DNA of 13,275 nt from an uncultured Collinsella sp. (GTDB lineage Bacteria; Actinomycetota; Coriobacteriia; Coriobacteriales; Coriobacteriaceae): contig UQUL01000049.1 in the NCBI GenBank assembly GCA_900544235.1, forward strand, positions 1 to 13,275. The letters are read 5' to 3'. A model generated the notes under the pieces. That model did no database searches, was not told the DNA's origin, and saw only the letters and a program-made list of their open reading frames with translations. Position 1 is the stretch's first letter. Each line of letters opens with the position of its first letter. The translations under genes were made by a program, and so were the position numbers. Below are positions 5,844 to 12,567 of this stretch, piece by piece.

Positions 5844-6149
5844 ATGTATATCAAGAAGGGCGATAAGGTCCAGGTTCTCTCTGGTAAGGATCGCGGCAAG
5901 CAGGGCGTTGTCCTGCGTGCTCTTCCCGCCGAGAACAAGGTCGTTGTCGAGGGCGTTTCGGTCGTCAAGAAGGCCGTCAAGCCCAACGCTGCCAACCAGC
6001 AGGGCGGCATCGTTTCGCAGGAGGCTCCTATCGACGCCTCTAACGTCAATCTCGTCTGCCCCGAGTGCGGTAAGGTTACCCGCGTCGGTCACGAGAAGGA
6101 CGGCAAGAACAAGCTGCGCGTCTGCAAGAAGTGCGGCCACAAGTTCTAA
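5844..6149 (+). CDS. rplX: Ribosomal protein L24 (uL24), zinc-ribbon form
   Basis: Assembly-initiator protein that binds the 5' region of 23S rRNA near the tunnel exit. The 101-residue product has an N-terminal KOW motif (residues about 3-29, KKGDKVQVLSGKDRGKQGVV) and the central VKPNAANQQGGIVSQEAPID segment. Its C-terminal half carries two CxxC pairs (C72/C75 and C94/C97), as in L24 variants able to hold zinc. A ribosome binding site AGGGGAG precedes ATG 5844. The gene is followed by an intrinsic terminator, not by rplE. Confidence 0.97.
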   Translation: MYIKKGDKVQVLSGKDRGKQGVVLRALPAENKVVVEGVSVVKKAVKPNAANQQGGIVSQEAPIDASNVNLVCPECGKVTRVGHEKDGKNKLRVCKKCGHKF

Positions 6150-6175
6150 GCTGCCCGCAACATCAAGTTGCTAGC

Positions 6176-6211
6176 AAAGGCCCGGATGCCCCACGGCACC
6201 CGGGCCTTTTT
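6176..6211 (+). terminator. Intrinsic terminator after rplX
   Basis: GGCCCGG (6179-6185) pairs with CCGGGCC (6200-6206); the stem extends outward as AAA/TTT and inward as TGCC/GGCA (6187-6190/6195-6198) around a CCAC loop. TTTTT follows at 6207-6211. This strong rho-independent terminator closes the ribosomal-protein cluster 27 bases after the rplX stop. Confidence 0.93.
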
Positions 6212-6220
6212 CTATCCCTA

Positions 6221-6306
6221 CTCATTGGGGACTCATTGGGGACAGATACTCATTGGGGACAGACTTACATGAGTGATTGTGCTCATTGGGGACAGACTTA
6301 AATGAG
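6221..6306. repeat. Tandem CTCATTGGGGAC palindromic repeats
   Basis: CTCATTGGGGAC occurs four times (6221-6232, 6232-6243, 6249-6260, 6282-6293). The last two copies continue with AGACTTA and end in ATGAG (6249-6273) or AATGAG (6282-6306), so each is a small hairpin with CTCAT(T)/(A)ATGAG arms. The array looks like REP-type short palindromic repeats rather than coding sequence. No transposase for it is in the window. Confidence 0.8.
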
Positions 6307-6312
6307 TAGTCC

Positions 6313-6357
6313 CGGCAGTTGGGGACAGTCCCCATGTGTCGGCAGTTTGGGACGGTC
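6313..6357. repeat. Paired CGGCAGTT-GGGAC repeats
   Basis: Two 18-nt copies that differ at two positions, 6313-6330 and 6340-6357, each reading CGGCAGTTkGGGACrGTC. The first continues into a perfect GGGGAC-A-GTCCCC palindrome (6321-6333). They lie next to the CTCATTGGGGAC copies and share the GGGAC core, so all may belong to one repeat family. Confidence 0.7.
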
Positions 6358-6637
6358 CATTGATGCCTGATGCCCCTAGAGGGGAAGAGTAAGACAGCCT
6401 GCTCTGCCTTTTTGGGCTTTGGTGTTCCGCTTCTTTATCCTTTACAAGGATCCTCGCATGCGCATTATCGCGCATAGCATTGCGTGTTAATGCGTATGAC
6501 CGCGTAAAAATGTGCAAAATATGGCTAAATAATGACCGATAAACAAATAAACACGCAAATACAAGCAAATGCGCGCGCATTTGTGCGAATATAAGGCTGT
6601 TGGAAATGAAGAACTTCCGATGACTCAGGAGGCACAT
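6358..6637 (+). promoter_or_regulatory. AT-rich control region with palindromic operator candidates
   Basis: No gene is seen. Dyads include CCCC/GGGG (6373-6384), ATCCTT-TAC-AAGGAT (6437-6451), a long pair 6457-6467/6488-6498 (CATGCGCATTA/TAATGCGTATG, one G-T), and a perfect 18-bp palindrome at 6566-6583 (CAAATGCGCGCGCATTTG). The word GCGCATT or its complement recurs in the last two, and GCAAAT repeats at 6555-6560 and 6565-6570. The region is more AT-rich than its surroundings and precedes an operon ending in a DeoR-type repressor gene, so operators are likely. I could not pick a confident promoter. Confidence 0.55.
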
Positions 6638-7717
6638 ATGGCAGATTCCAAGCAGGCTCCACTCGACTCCGCGGCAGCCGCAAAAGCAGCGTTCGCTTCG
6701 GTCCAGGATAAGCCGTTCCCTAACGACATCTTTACGGCTCCCGAGCTTCGCTGGGCTGTGATCGGTTGTGGCGTTATCGCCAACCAAATGGCCCAGTCCC
6801 TCGCGCTGGCCGGCCGCAAGCTTGCGGGCGTCGCCAACCGCACGCTGTCCAAGGCCCAGGCTTTTGCTGAGCAGTATGGCATCGAGAAGGTCTATGAAAC
6901 GGTTGAGGACCTCTATGCCGATCCGGATATCGACGCCGTCTATATCACCACGCCGCACAACACGCATATCACCTATCTGCGTGCCGCGCTGGCCGCCGGC
7001 AAGCACGTGCTCTGCGAGAAGGCCATTACCCTCAACTCTGCCGAGCTCGACGAGGCCCGTACCATCGCCGACGAGCACAACGTGGTCCTTATGGATGCTA
7101 CCACGGTGCTCCACATGCCGCTGTATCAGGAGCTGCGCCGTCGCATGGATGCGGGCGACTTTGGCCGCATGAACCTCGCCCAGCTCAACTTTGGCAGCTA
7201 TAAGGAGTACGGCGATCTGACCAACCGCTTCTACAGCCGCAGCCTTGCCGGCGGCGCCATGCTCGATATTGGCGTGTATGCCCTGTCCGTCATGCGCCTC
7301 TTTATGGCAAGCCAGCCCGCTGAGGTCGTTTCGCTGGGCAATACCTGCGAGACTGGCGTTGACGTCGCAGGTGGCATTGTCTGCCGTAACGCCGAGCAGC
7401 AGCTGGGCGTCGTGAGCCTTACGCTCCACTCCAAGCAGCCCAAGCGCTCGGTTATCAGCTTCGACAAGTGTTATATCGAGGTCAACGAGTATCCGCGTGC
7501 CGACCATGCGACCATCGTGTGGACTGCAGACGGTCACCGCGAGGAGGTCCACACTGGCACCGAGGCCTACGCACTGTGCTACGAGATGGCCGACCTGGAG
7601 AAGGCCGTTGCCGGCGATGATTCTAAGCGCGAGCTTCTGGGCTATGCTTCCGATGTTATGGAGCTGATGACCAAGCTCCGCGCCGATTGGGGAGTCGTGT
7701 ACCCCGAGGAGGAGTAA
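6638..7717 (+). CDS. Gfo/Idh/MocA-family NAD(P)-dependent oxidoreductase
   Basis: Predicted cytoplasmic dehydrogenase, 359 residues, acting on a sugar, inositol or similar polyol; the substrate cannot be read from sequence. It has an N-terminal Rossmann fold with GCGVIA at residues 43-48, DAVYITTPHNTH at about 99-110, and the catalytic Lys in CEKAIT (126-131); most relatives have EKP, so Ala replaces Pro here. The C-terminal domain has AGGAMLDIGVY (204-214), typical of dihydrodiol/glucose-fructose oxidoreductase-like members. I chose ATG 6638, five bases after AGGAGG (6627-6632); upstream in-frame ATGs lack such a site, and one lies within the 18-bp palindrome. It is followed after three bases by a DeoR-family regulator gene, so the two form an operon. 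Confidence 0.9.
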   Translation: MADSKQAPLDSAAAAKAAFASVQDKPFPNDIFTAPELRWAVIGCGVIANQMAQSLALAGRKLAGVANRTLSKAQAFAEQYGIEKVYETVEDLYADPDIDAVYITTPHNTHITYLRAALAAGKHVLCEKAITLNSAELDEARTIADEHNVVLMDATTVLHMPLYQELRRRMDAGDFGRMNLAQLNFGSYKEYGDLTNRFYSRSLAGGAMLDIGVYALSVMRLFMASQPAEVVSLGNTCETGVDVAGGIVCRNAEQQLGVVSLTLHSKQPKRSVISFDKCYIEVNEYPRADHATIVWTADGHREEVHTGTEAYALCYEMADLEKAVAGDDSKRELLGYASDVMELMTKLRADWGVVYPEEE

Positions 7718-7720
7718 GCG

Positions 7721-8467
7721 ATGCTTGCGGAAGATAGGCTCAACGAGATCGTGTCGATGGTGCAGCAGACCGGCTCGGTTACCGTGCCGGAGCTTGCTGA
7801 GGTCCTGGGCGTGACGGCGTCTACTATTCGGCGCGACCTGCAGACGCTCGACCGAGCACACCGTATCGCCAAGGTGCACGGAGGTGCGACAAGTCTGGAG
7901 CGCGCGCACGTGACGCGCGACCTGACGATCAGCGAGCGCAGTGATCTCCATAACGATGACAAGGAGCGCATCTGCGCCCGTGCCGCGGCCCTGGTGGAGC
8001 CCGAGAGCTTTGTGTACATCGATTCAGGTTCGACGACGCTTAGGCTCATCGAGCATCTTCCGCGCCTTGAGGGCGTCACCTATGTGACCGACTCCGTGCT
8101 CCATGCTCAGCATCTCGCTCTGCGCGGCATGCGCACCGTGGTGCTGGGCGGCGAGCTCAAGCCCGAGACCGAGGCGCTCGTCGGTCCCGACGCCTTGGCA
8201 ACCCTGGACCGCTATAACTTCAACTGCGGCTTTTGGGGTTCCAATGGCATCGCCGTCGAGCAAGGTCTCACCACACCGGATATCGAGGAAGCGCAAGTCA
8301 AGCGTATCTCGATGCGCCATACCGCCAAACGCTTCGTAATCTCAGACGCCAGCAAATTCGGCATGGTGGCGCCCGTCAAGTTCGCGGACTTCCGCGACGC
8401 AACGATTATTACCGCGGGCGAGGTCCCCGCCAAGTACCGGGCAATGGACAACGTCATCACGGTCTAG
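7721..8467 (+). CDS. DeoR/GlpR-family transcriptional regulator
   Basis: Predicted repressor of a sugar-related operon, 248 residues. An N-terminal DeoR helix-turn-helix (about residues 4-56) includes TVPELAEVLGVTASTIRRDL and the family hallmark KVHGGA (51-56). The C-terminal sensor domain, related to sugar-phosphate isomerases, has DSGSTT (101-106), VLGGEL (141-146) and TPDIEEAQVKR (185-195). Members usually respond to a phosphorylated sugar. ATG 7721 follows the oxidoreductase stop by three bases, with GAGGAGGAG in the end of that gene as ribosome binding site. It probably controls its own operon through the palindromes upstream of 6638; that link is inferred from position. Confidence 0.92.
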   Translation: MLAEDRLNEIVSMVQQTGSVTVPELAEVLGVTASTIRRDLQTLDRAHRIAKVHGGATSLERAHVTRDLTISERSDLHNDDKERICARAAALVEPESFVYIDSGSTTLRLIEHLPRLEGVTYVTDSVLHAQHLALRGMRTVVLGGELKPETEALVGPDALATLDRYNFNCGFWGSNGIAVEQGLTTPDIEEAQVKRISMRHTAKRFVISDASKFGMVAPVKFADFRDATIITAGEVPAKYRAMDNVITV

Positions 8468-8488
8468 CAGCAGGGGACGGGCTAAGGC

Positions 8489-8530
8489 CAAAACCACCGC
8501 GAAGGGGCAGGAACCTTTGTGGCGGTTTTG
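8489..8530 (+). terminator. Hairpin after the DeoR-family gene
   Basis: CAAAACC (8489-8495) pairs with GGTTTTG (8524-8530) and CC/GG continues inward after one mismatch, with a roughly 22-nt loop. TTTT lies in the descending arm. It is a plausible terminator for the oxidoreductase-regulator operon, 21 bases after its stop codon. Confidence 0.6.
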
Positions 8531-8533
8531 ACG

Positions 8534-8586
8534 TTTGTCCAGATAAAACCTGCCAAAATAAACCTGTCCCTTTTCGGCAGGTTTTA
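8534..8586 (-). terminator. Terminator hairpin for the minus-strand operon
   Basis: TAAAACCTGCC (8534-8544) is exactly complementary to GGCAGGTTTTA (8576-8586), an 11-pair stem with a T-run in either direction. The right arm overlaps the stop codon of the pseudouridine synthase gene. The loop contains AACCTGTCCC, a near-copy of the arm AACCTGCC, and a GGGACAGG core on the minus strand, so it may also be an interspersed repeat. Confidence 0.7.
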
Positions 8587-9243
8587 GGGCTCCCAGGGGC
8601 AGGGGGCTTCGATGTGGATGTGCTCGCCGGTTACGGGATGCGTGAAGGACACGCTGTGGGCGTGGAGCATCAGGCCGCAGGGACGCGGCGTTCCGTACAG
8701 GTCGTCGCCTACCAGGGGATGACGCTCGCTCGCCAGATGCACACGGATTTGGTGCTTGCGGCCGGTGAGCAGCTCGACATCGATATACGAGCGCGTGGGC
8801 AGGCCACGACGGCTCTTAAGACGCTTGAGCACCTTCACGCGCGTCTGAGACGGCTTGCCGCTGGCGCCGACGCGCATCTTGCGGCTGTCGTGACGGTCGC
8901 GGGCGATGGGCTTGTCGATGAGCTTTTCGTTCCAGTCGATCTTGCCCTCGGCGAGCGCCAGGTAGTGCTTTTCGAAAGCGTGGTCGATGACCATCTGGTC
9001 AAAGGCGGGCTGCGTCTGCTTGTCGAGCGAGAACAGCACCACGCCGGTGGTGTCGCGGTCTAGGCGGTTGAGCGGCTGCATATCGGTCGCGGCAAAGCCG
9101 TCGCCCATCGCCAGCAGCAGGTCGCTGGCGTAGTCGGTGAGTGTGCGCTCGCCGGTGCCGTCGCCGTGGACGATCATGCCGGCGGGCTTGTCGATGGCCA
9201 TGAGCCAGGCGTCGCAGTAGAGGACTTGAGGTTCTTCGTTCAC
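8584..9243 (-). CDS. RluA-type pseudouridine synthase
   Basis: Predicted to isomerise uridine to pseudouridine in rRNA or tRNA. The 219-residue product has the fold's motifs: DKPAGMIVHGDG (18-29), NRLDRDTTG (59-67) with the catalytic Asp62, and LLTGRKHQIRVHLASERHPL near the C-terminus. The usual His before RLD is Asn. No N-terminal S4 domain is present, so it resembles RluA or RluC/D-like short enzymes; which uridine it modifies is unclear. The start is GTG at 9243, preceded by GAAAGG on the minus strand, 15 bases after the U32-family gene stop. The two genes form an operon, and the hairpin at 8534-8586 ends it. Confidence 0.9.
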   Translation of the reverse strand: MNEEPQVLYCDAWLMAIDKPAGMIVHGDGTGERTLTDYASDLLLAMGDGFAATDMQPLNRLDRDTTGVVLFSLDKQTQPAFDQMVIDHAFEKHYLALAEGKIDWNEKLIDKPIARDRHDSRKMRVGASGKPSQTRVKVLKRLKSRRGLPTRSYIDVELLTGRKHQIRVHLASERHPLVGDDLYGTPRPCGLMLHAHSVSFTHPVTGEHIHIEAPCPWEP

Positions 9244-9258
9244 GTGTAAGCCTTTCGG

Positions 9259-11751
9259 TTAGCTGATTCCCACAAACATGCAGCCCGAGGTCGCCCCGCG
9301 TAGGCGGGCGGCGGGCTTGCGGCCGGCCTGCGCGGCTTCGACGGCACGACGGACGCGGGCGACGGCACGGCCCACCTCATCTGCCTCGAGCAGCGTTCCG
9401 TCCACCATGAGACGACGCACGCCGGCATCGAGCAGCTGAGGAATCTGCGGCGTGAGGTCGATGGGGTAGGCATCGTACAGGCGAGAGCGGCCGTGGATGT
9501 CGGTGCGGACGGGCATGACCTTTCCGTCGATATTCTTGAGCGAGAGCTTGCGGGCACGCAGACGGCAGTTGACACAATCGTGGATGCAGCCGTTGGCAAC
9601 CTGCAGAATGCAATGCTCGCTTGTCATGACGCGCGGGCGGCCAAAGACGGTGATGCCCAAAGCCGCGGGCGCGGCGGCACCGAGCGAGACAATCTCGTCG
9701 AGCGTGATTTCGGGCGAGAGCCAAAACGCACCGGCTCCGCGCTCGGCAAGCGCCTCCATGCAGGGCGTGTTGTGCACCGGCAGGCAAGAGCGAATTTCGG
9801 CCGTGGCGCCGGCCTGCGCGGCTACGGCGAGCTCGGAGATATTACCGACGGCGACGGTAGCTCCGGCATTGATCCAGGGATCGACGCGCTCGTGGTCGAC
9901 GGCGCGGCAGACCTCGTCGAGTACGGGTACGATGCCCTGCTCAAACGCATCGGCGGGGGAGAGCTCGGCCGCATCGAGCGCATCGGTGGTCATGTAGATG
10001 CGCGTGGCGCCCTCGGCGCGAGCTGCCTCGGCGGCTTCGAGCGTGGTGACGGCGGCGCAGATCTGCGGCTCATCGCGGTAATGCTCGGGCATAGCGCGCG
10101 TACATTTGTCGAGCACCGGAATCTCGAGAGTTTTCGCGCGCTCCTCGTACGGCGCCAGAATGGCCTCTTCCAGCGCCTTGCAAGCGGCGGCGCGCACCTT
10201 GTGAACGGCGGAGAAGCCCATGCCGCAGCCGGCGTCGAGCGAAACGTCAAAGCTCGCTGCCTCAAAGGGCGAGGAGCCCATGCGGCCCACATGCTCAACC
10301 AGGTCTGCCGCCTCGACGGCGCGGGTCTTGGCGGCCTCGACGGTGAAGCCTGTGGCGGTGGCGGTGAGCGCGGGGCTGTCACAGCAGGTGAGTGTGACGG
10401 TAAACGGCTCGCCCAGGCGCGCCACGACGGACGCATCAACAGCTCGGCGGCGCAGCACATCGCGCTTGAGCGCGGCGCCGGCGGCGTCGATGGCACGCTG
10501 GCTGCGAATCACGCGGACGCGGCAGCCCTCGGGCATGCTGCGGGGTACGCGACATTCGATGATGTCGCCTGCGGCGGCATCATCGGCAGCAATGGTGGTC
10601 AGGAACTGGTCAAACTCGTTATCGTGGCGAAGCTCCAGCAGGTCGCCTTTGCCCACGGGCTCAAACAGCTCAATGCGGGCGATGGCGGCGCGGCGACGGC
10701 GGTCGTCGGGCTTGAGACCGCGCACATCGCGGTTGGCCGGGCGGCTGCCCAGCACCGTGCCCACGATCTGGCCGCGGTTGTTGGAACGCTCGTAGCTCAT
10801 CATTTCGTCGCCCGAGGTGCCGTCCTGATAGGCGTGCGTAAAGTCGCGGTTGAAGCAGCGCTTGAGCTGGCGCTGGCGGGCGGCTTCCTCGTCCTTGGCA
10901 ACGGTGGCTCCGGATAGCATGTCGTCAATTTCGTGACGATATACATCAACGATGGAGTACACGTAATCGGGCGCCTTCATGCGGCCCTCGAGCTTGAGCG
11001 ACGCGGCGCCGGCGTCATACAGACGGCAAACAAGCTGTGAAGTGTTGGTGTCACGCGGGCATAGCGCACGCTCGCGGCCGGCGGGGGAGAGTGCGCGACC
11101 GTTCTCGTCGATCAGCTTGTAGGGCAGGCGGCAGGGCTGGGCGCACATGCCACGGTTGGCCGATCGTCCCGCCATGGCAAAGCTCGAAAGCAGGCACAGG
11201 CCCGAGTAGCAAAAGCAGATGGCACCATGGCTAAAGACCTCAAGGTCCACATCGGGCGCGGCATCGTGAATGGCGGCAATCTCGTCGATGGAAAGCTCGC
11301 GCGAGAGGGTCACACGGTCGGCGCCCTGCTCGCGGCACCAAAGGGTTCCGCGGTCGTCGTGGATGTTTGCTTGGGTTGAGATGTGCGTCTCGATGCCGGG
11401 CATCGTGCGCTTGACCTCAAAGAACAGGCCCCAGTCCTGGATGATGAAGGCATCGGCGCCCAGCGTGGAGCTGCGGTGGATGAGTTGCAGCGCGTCGCCC
11501 ATTTCGGACTGCTTGATGACGATGTTGACCGTGACGTAGACGCGCGACCCGGCTAGATGCGCGGCGCGGCAGGCTTGCTCAAAGGCCTCGTCGGTAAAGT
11601 TGGTGGCCTTGCGGCGGGCGTTGAAGCTGCCCATGCCGCAGTAGATGGCGTCTGCCCCGGCGGCGAGTGCGGCGGCAAAGGGCTCGGGCCCTCCGGCGGG
11701 CGCCAAAAGCTCGGGTCTGCGGTTGGTGGTTCGACTGGCGGTTGCGGTCAT
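9259..11751 (-). CDS. Peptidase U32 family protein, RlhA-like (probable RNA hydroxylase)
   Basis: An 830-residue protein. The N-terminal U32 domain starts ELLAPAGGPEPFAAALAAGA and carries the family signature EVFSHGAICFCYSGLCLLS at 171-189. Cys179, Cys186, Cys203 and Cys207 have the spacing of the iron-sulphur ligands known in U32 RNA-hydroxylating enzymes (RlhA for 23S rRNA C2501, TrhP for tRNA U34). A long second half (DUF3656-like) follows and ends with a further Cys cluster, NGCIHDCVNC. The length suggests RlhA rather than the shorter TrhO/TrhP proteins. Proteolytic activity is not implied by the name. ATG 11751 is preceded on the minus strand by AAAGGCAGG. It shares an operon with a pseudouridine synthase gene, consistent with RNA modification. 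Confidence 0.88.
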   Translation of the reverse strand: MTATASRTTNRRPELLAPAGGPEPFAAALAAGADAIYCGMGSFNARRKATNFTDEAFEQACRAAHLAGSRVYVTVNIVIKQSEMGDALQLIHRSSTLGADAFIIQDWGLFFEVKRTMPGIETHISTQANIHDDRGTLWCREQGADRVTLSRELSIDEIAAIHDAAPDVDLEVFSHGAICFCYSGLCLLSSFAMAGRSANRGMCAQPCRLPYKLIDENGRALSPAGRERALCPRDTNTSQLVCRLYDAGAASLKLEGRMKAPDYVYSIVDVYRHEIDDMLSGATVAKDEEAARQRQLKRCFNRDFTHAYQDGTSGDEMMSYERSNNRGQIVGTVLGSRPANRDVRGLKPDDRRRRAAIARIELFEPVGKGDLLELRHDNEFDQFLTTIAADDAAAGDIIECRVPRSMPEGCRVRVIRSQRAIDAAGAALKRDVLRRRAVDASVVARLGEPFTVTLTCCDSPALTATATGFTVEAAKTRAVEAADLVEHVGRMGSSPFEAASFDVSLDAGCGMGFSAVHKVRAAACKALEEAILAPYEERAKTLEIPVLDKCTRAMPEHYRDEPQICAAVTTLEAAEAARAEGATRIYMTTDALDAAELSPADAFEQGIVPVLDEVCRAVDHERVDPWINAGATVAVGNISELAVAAQAGATAEIRSCLPVHNTPCMEALAERGAGAFWLSPEITLDEIVSLGAAAPAALGITVFGRPRVMTSEHCILQVANGCIHDCVNCRLRARKLSLKNIDGKVMPVRTDIHGRSRLYDAYPIDLTPQIPQLLDAGVRRLMVDGTLLEADEVGRAVARVRRAVEAAQAGRKPAARLRGATSGCMFVGIS

Positions 11752-11857
11752 ATCCTGCCTTTCAAAATGCTCAGATACTCAAAAGTATAGTGGTGCTGTT
11801 GCGGCGGGCGATGCCCGTGCTCCAAGCGGGATAAAGTCTTCAGCAGTCCTTGCAGCA

Positions 11858-11929
11858 AAAATGACCCGTTTCCCTCCGTCCCCTATGGATTACCTGATCC
11901 GATGGGGACGGAGGGAAACGGATCATTTT
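11858..11929. repeat. Long near-perfect palindrome (REP/MITE-like)
   Basis: The arms 11858-11883 and 11904-11929 are complementary at 25 of 26 positions (one C/A mismatch). Their core is CCGTTTCCCTCCGTCCCC against GGGGACGGAGGGAAACGG. The 20-nt loop itself has a GGAT/ATCC pair (11887-11890/11897-11900). It lies between divergent genes, so it cannot be a terminator for either. An extragenic palindromic repeat or a tiny non-autonomous mobile element fits best. The GGGGACGG core recalls the repeats at 6221-6357. Confidence 0.8.
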
Positions 11930-12011
11930 GAGCTTCACCGTCCGGTCGTGCCGTTCAGCGGCCGACAGGTGCCGTTGGGCGATAAATTATTCTCGCAACG
12001 TGATAATAATC

Positions 12012-12040
12012 TTGCATCGCGCGGAAACCTTGAGTACTAT
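12012..12040 (+). promoter_or_regulatory. Possible ridA promoter
   Basis: TTGCAT (12012-12017) and TACTAT (12035-12040) are separated by 17 bases, matching the sigma-70 consensus at three and four of six positions. The start of transcription would be near 12047, giving a leader of about 80 bases before ridA. Confidence 0.4.
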
Positions 12041-12129
12041 CCCAAATCAAGCGCGGTGTTCAGACCGAATTGTGCCTCCCGGTGCGAACGCCGCGCTCAC
12101 GCTCTCTATCTGATCGTAAGGAGAAAAAC

Positions 12130-12507
12130 ATGAGCAAGACCGTCGTGTCTTCCGATAACGCACCCGCAGCCATCGGCCCGTATTCCCCCGGTATCCAGAC
12201 CGGCAACATGGTGTTCCTGTCCGGCCAGCTGGGCATCGACCCCGCAACCGGCAAGCTGCCCGAGGGCGTCGAGGCCCAGGCCAAGCAGTCCCTTGCTAAC
12301 GTCGAGGCTCTGCTGACCGCTGCCGGCGCCACCTTTGCCGATGTCGTCAAGACTACGGTCTACCTGGCCGACATTGCCGACTTCGCTGCCGTGAACGAGA
12401 TCTACGCCTCCAAGTTCGAGGCCCCGTTCCCCGCGCGCAGCGCTTTCCAGGTTGCCGCCCTTCCGGCTGGCGGTCTGGTCGAGATCGAGGTCGTCGCCGC
12501 TCTCTAA
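12130..12507 (+). CDS. ridA: RidA family reactive intermediate deaminase
   Basis: Small cytoplasmic enzyme that hydrolyses reactive enamine/imine intermediates (such as 2-aminoacrylate) released by PLP enzymes, protecting other enzymes from damage. The 125-residue product has normal length and the family motifs: GPYSPGIQTGNMVFLSGQLG near the N-terminus, and PARSAFQVAALPAGGLVEIE at the C-terminus. Arg103 and Glu118 correspond to E. coli RidA Arg105 and Glu120, the substrate carboxylate and water-positioning residues. E. coli Cys107 is Ala here, which is common. I chose ATG 12130 because AAGGAGA lies just before it and homology begins at MSKTVVSSDNAPAAIGPYSP. It appears to be transcribed alone; an IS begins 54 bases after its stop. 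Confidence 0.94.
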   Translation: MSKTVVSSDNAPAAIGPYSPGIQTGNMVFLSGQLGIDPATGKLPEGVEAQAKQSLANVEALLTAAGATFADVVKTTVYLADIADFAAVNEIYASKFEAPFPARSAFQVAALPAGGLVEIEVVAAL

Positions 12508-12567
12508 GGCGTTGGCAACAACTAAACATGACATGCAAAAAGACCCTGCAGCGCGTGCGAGTGAACT

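Larger units (their letters stand above)
11752..12129. promoter_or_regulatory. Divergent intergenic region between the U32 gene and ridA
   Basis: No gene is seen. It contains a long palindrome at 11858-11929 (see separate entry), a dyad ATTAT/ATAAT (11986-11990/12003-12007) and a possible ridA promoter at 12012-12040. For the minus-strand operon, TATACT read on the minus strand at 11789-11784 is a possible -10, but no good -35 lies at the right distance. Confidence 0.5.

Noticed and set aside
6221..6357. CRISPR array
   Set aside because: Repeat spacing is irregular, some copies overlap by a base, spacers are too short and no cas genes are near.
6233..7951. 572-codon open frame on the minus strand
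   Set aside because: It is antisense to the clear oxidoreductase gene, crosses the repeats and control region, and its translation shows no recognisable domain; an effect of GC-rich codon use.
8584..9243. Asn in place of His before RLD in the pseudouridine synthase as a sign of inactivation
   Set aside because: The catalytic Asp62 and the other motifs are intact, and this His is not the catalytic residue; a loss of function is not supported.
9493..10917. 474-codon open frame on the plus strand within the U32-family gene
   Set aside because: It is antisense to a long gene with full family motifs; the product is Gly/Ala/Arg-rich without domain features.
12070..12129. 20-codon extension of RidA
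   Set aside because: ATG 12130 has AAGGAGA at proper distance and begins at the family's usual N-terminus.
11645..12133. 162-codon plus-strand frame across the start of the U32 gene and the intergenic palindrome
   Set aside because: It is antisense to the U32 start, runs through a palindrome, and has no recognisable motifs.
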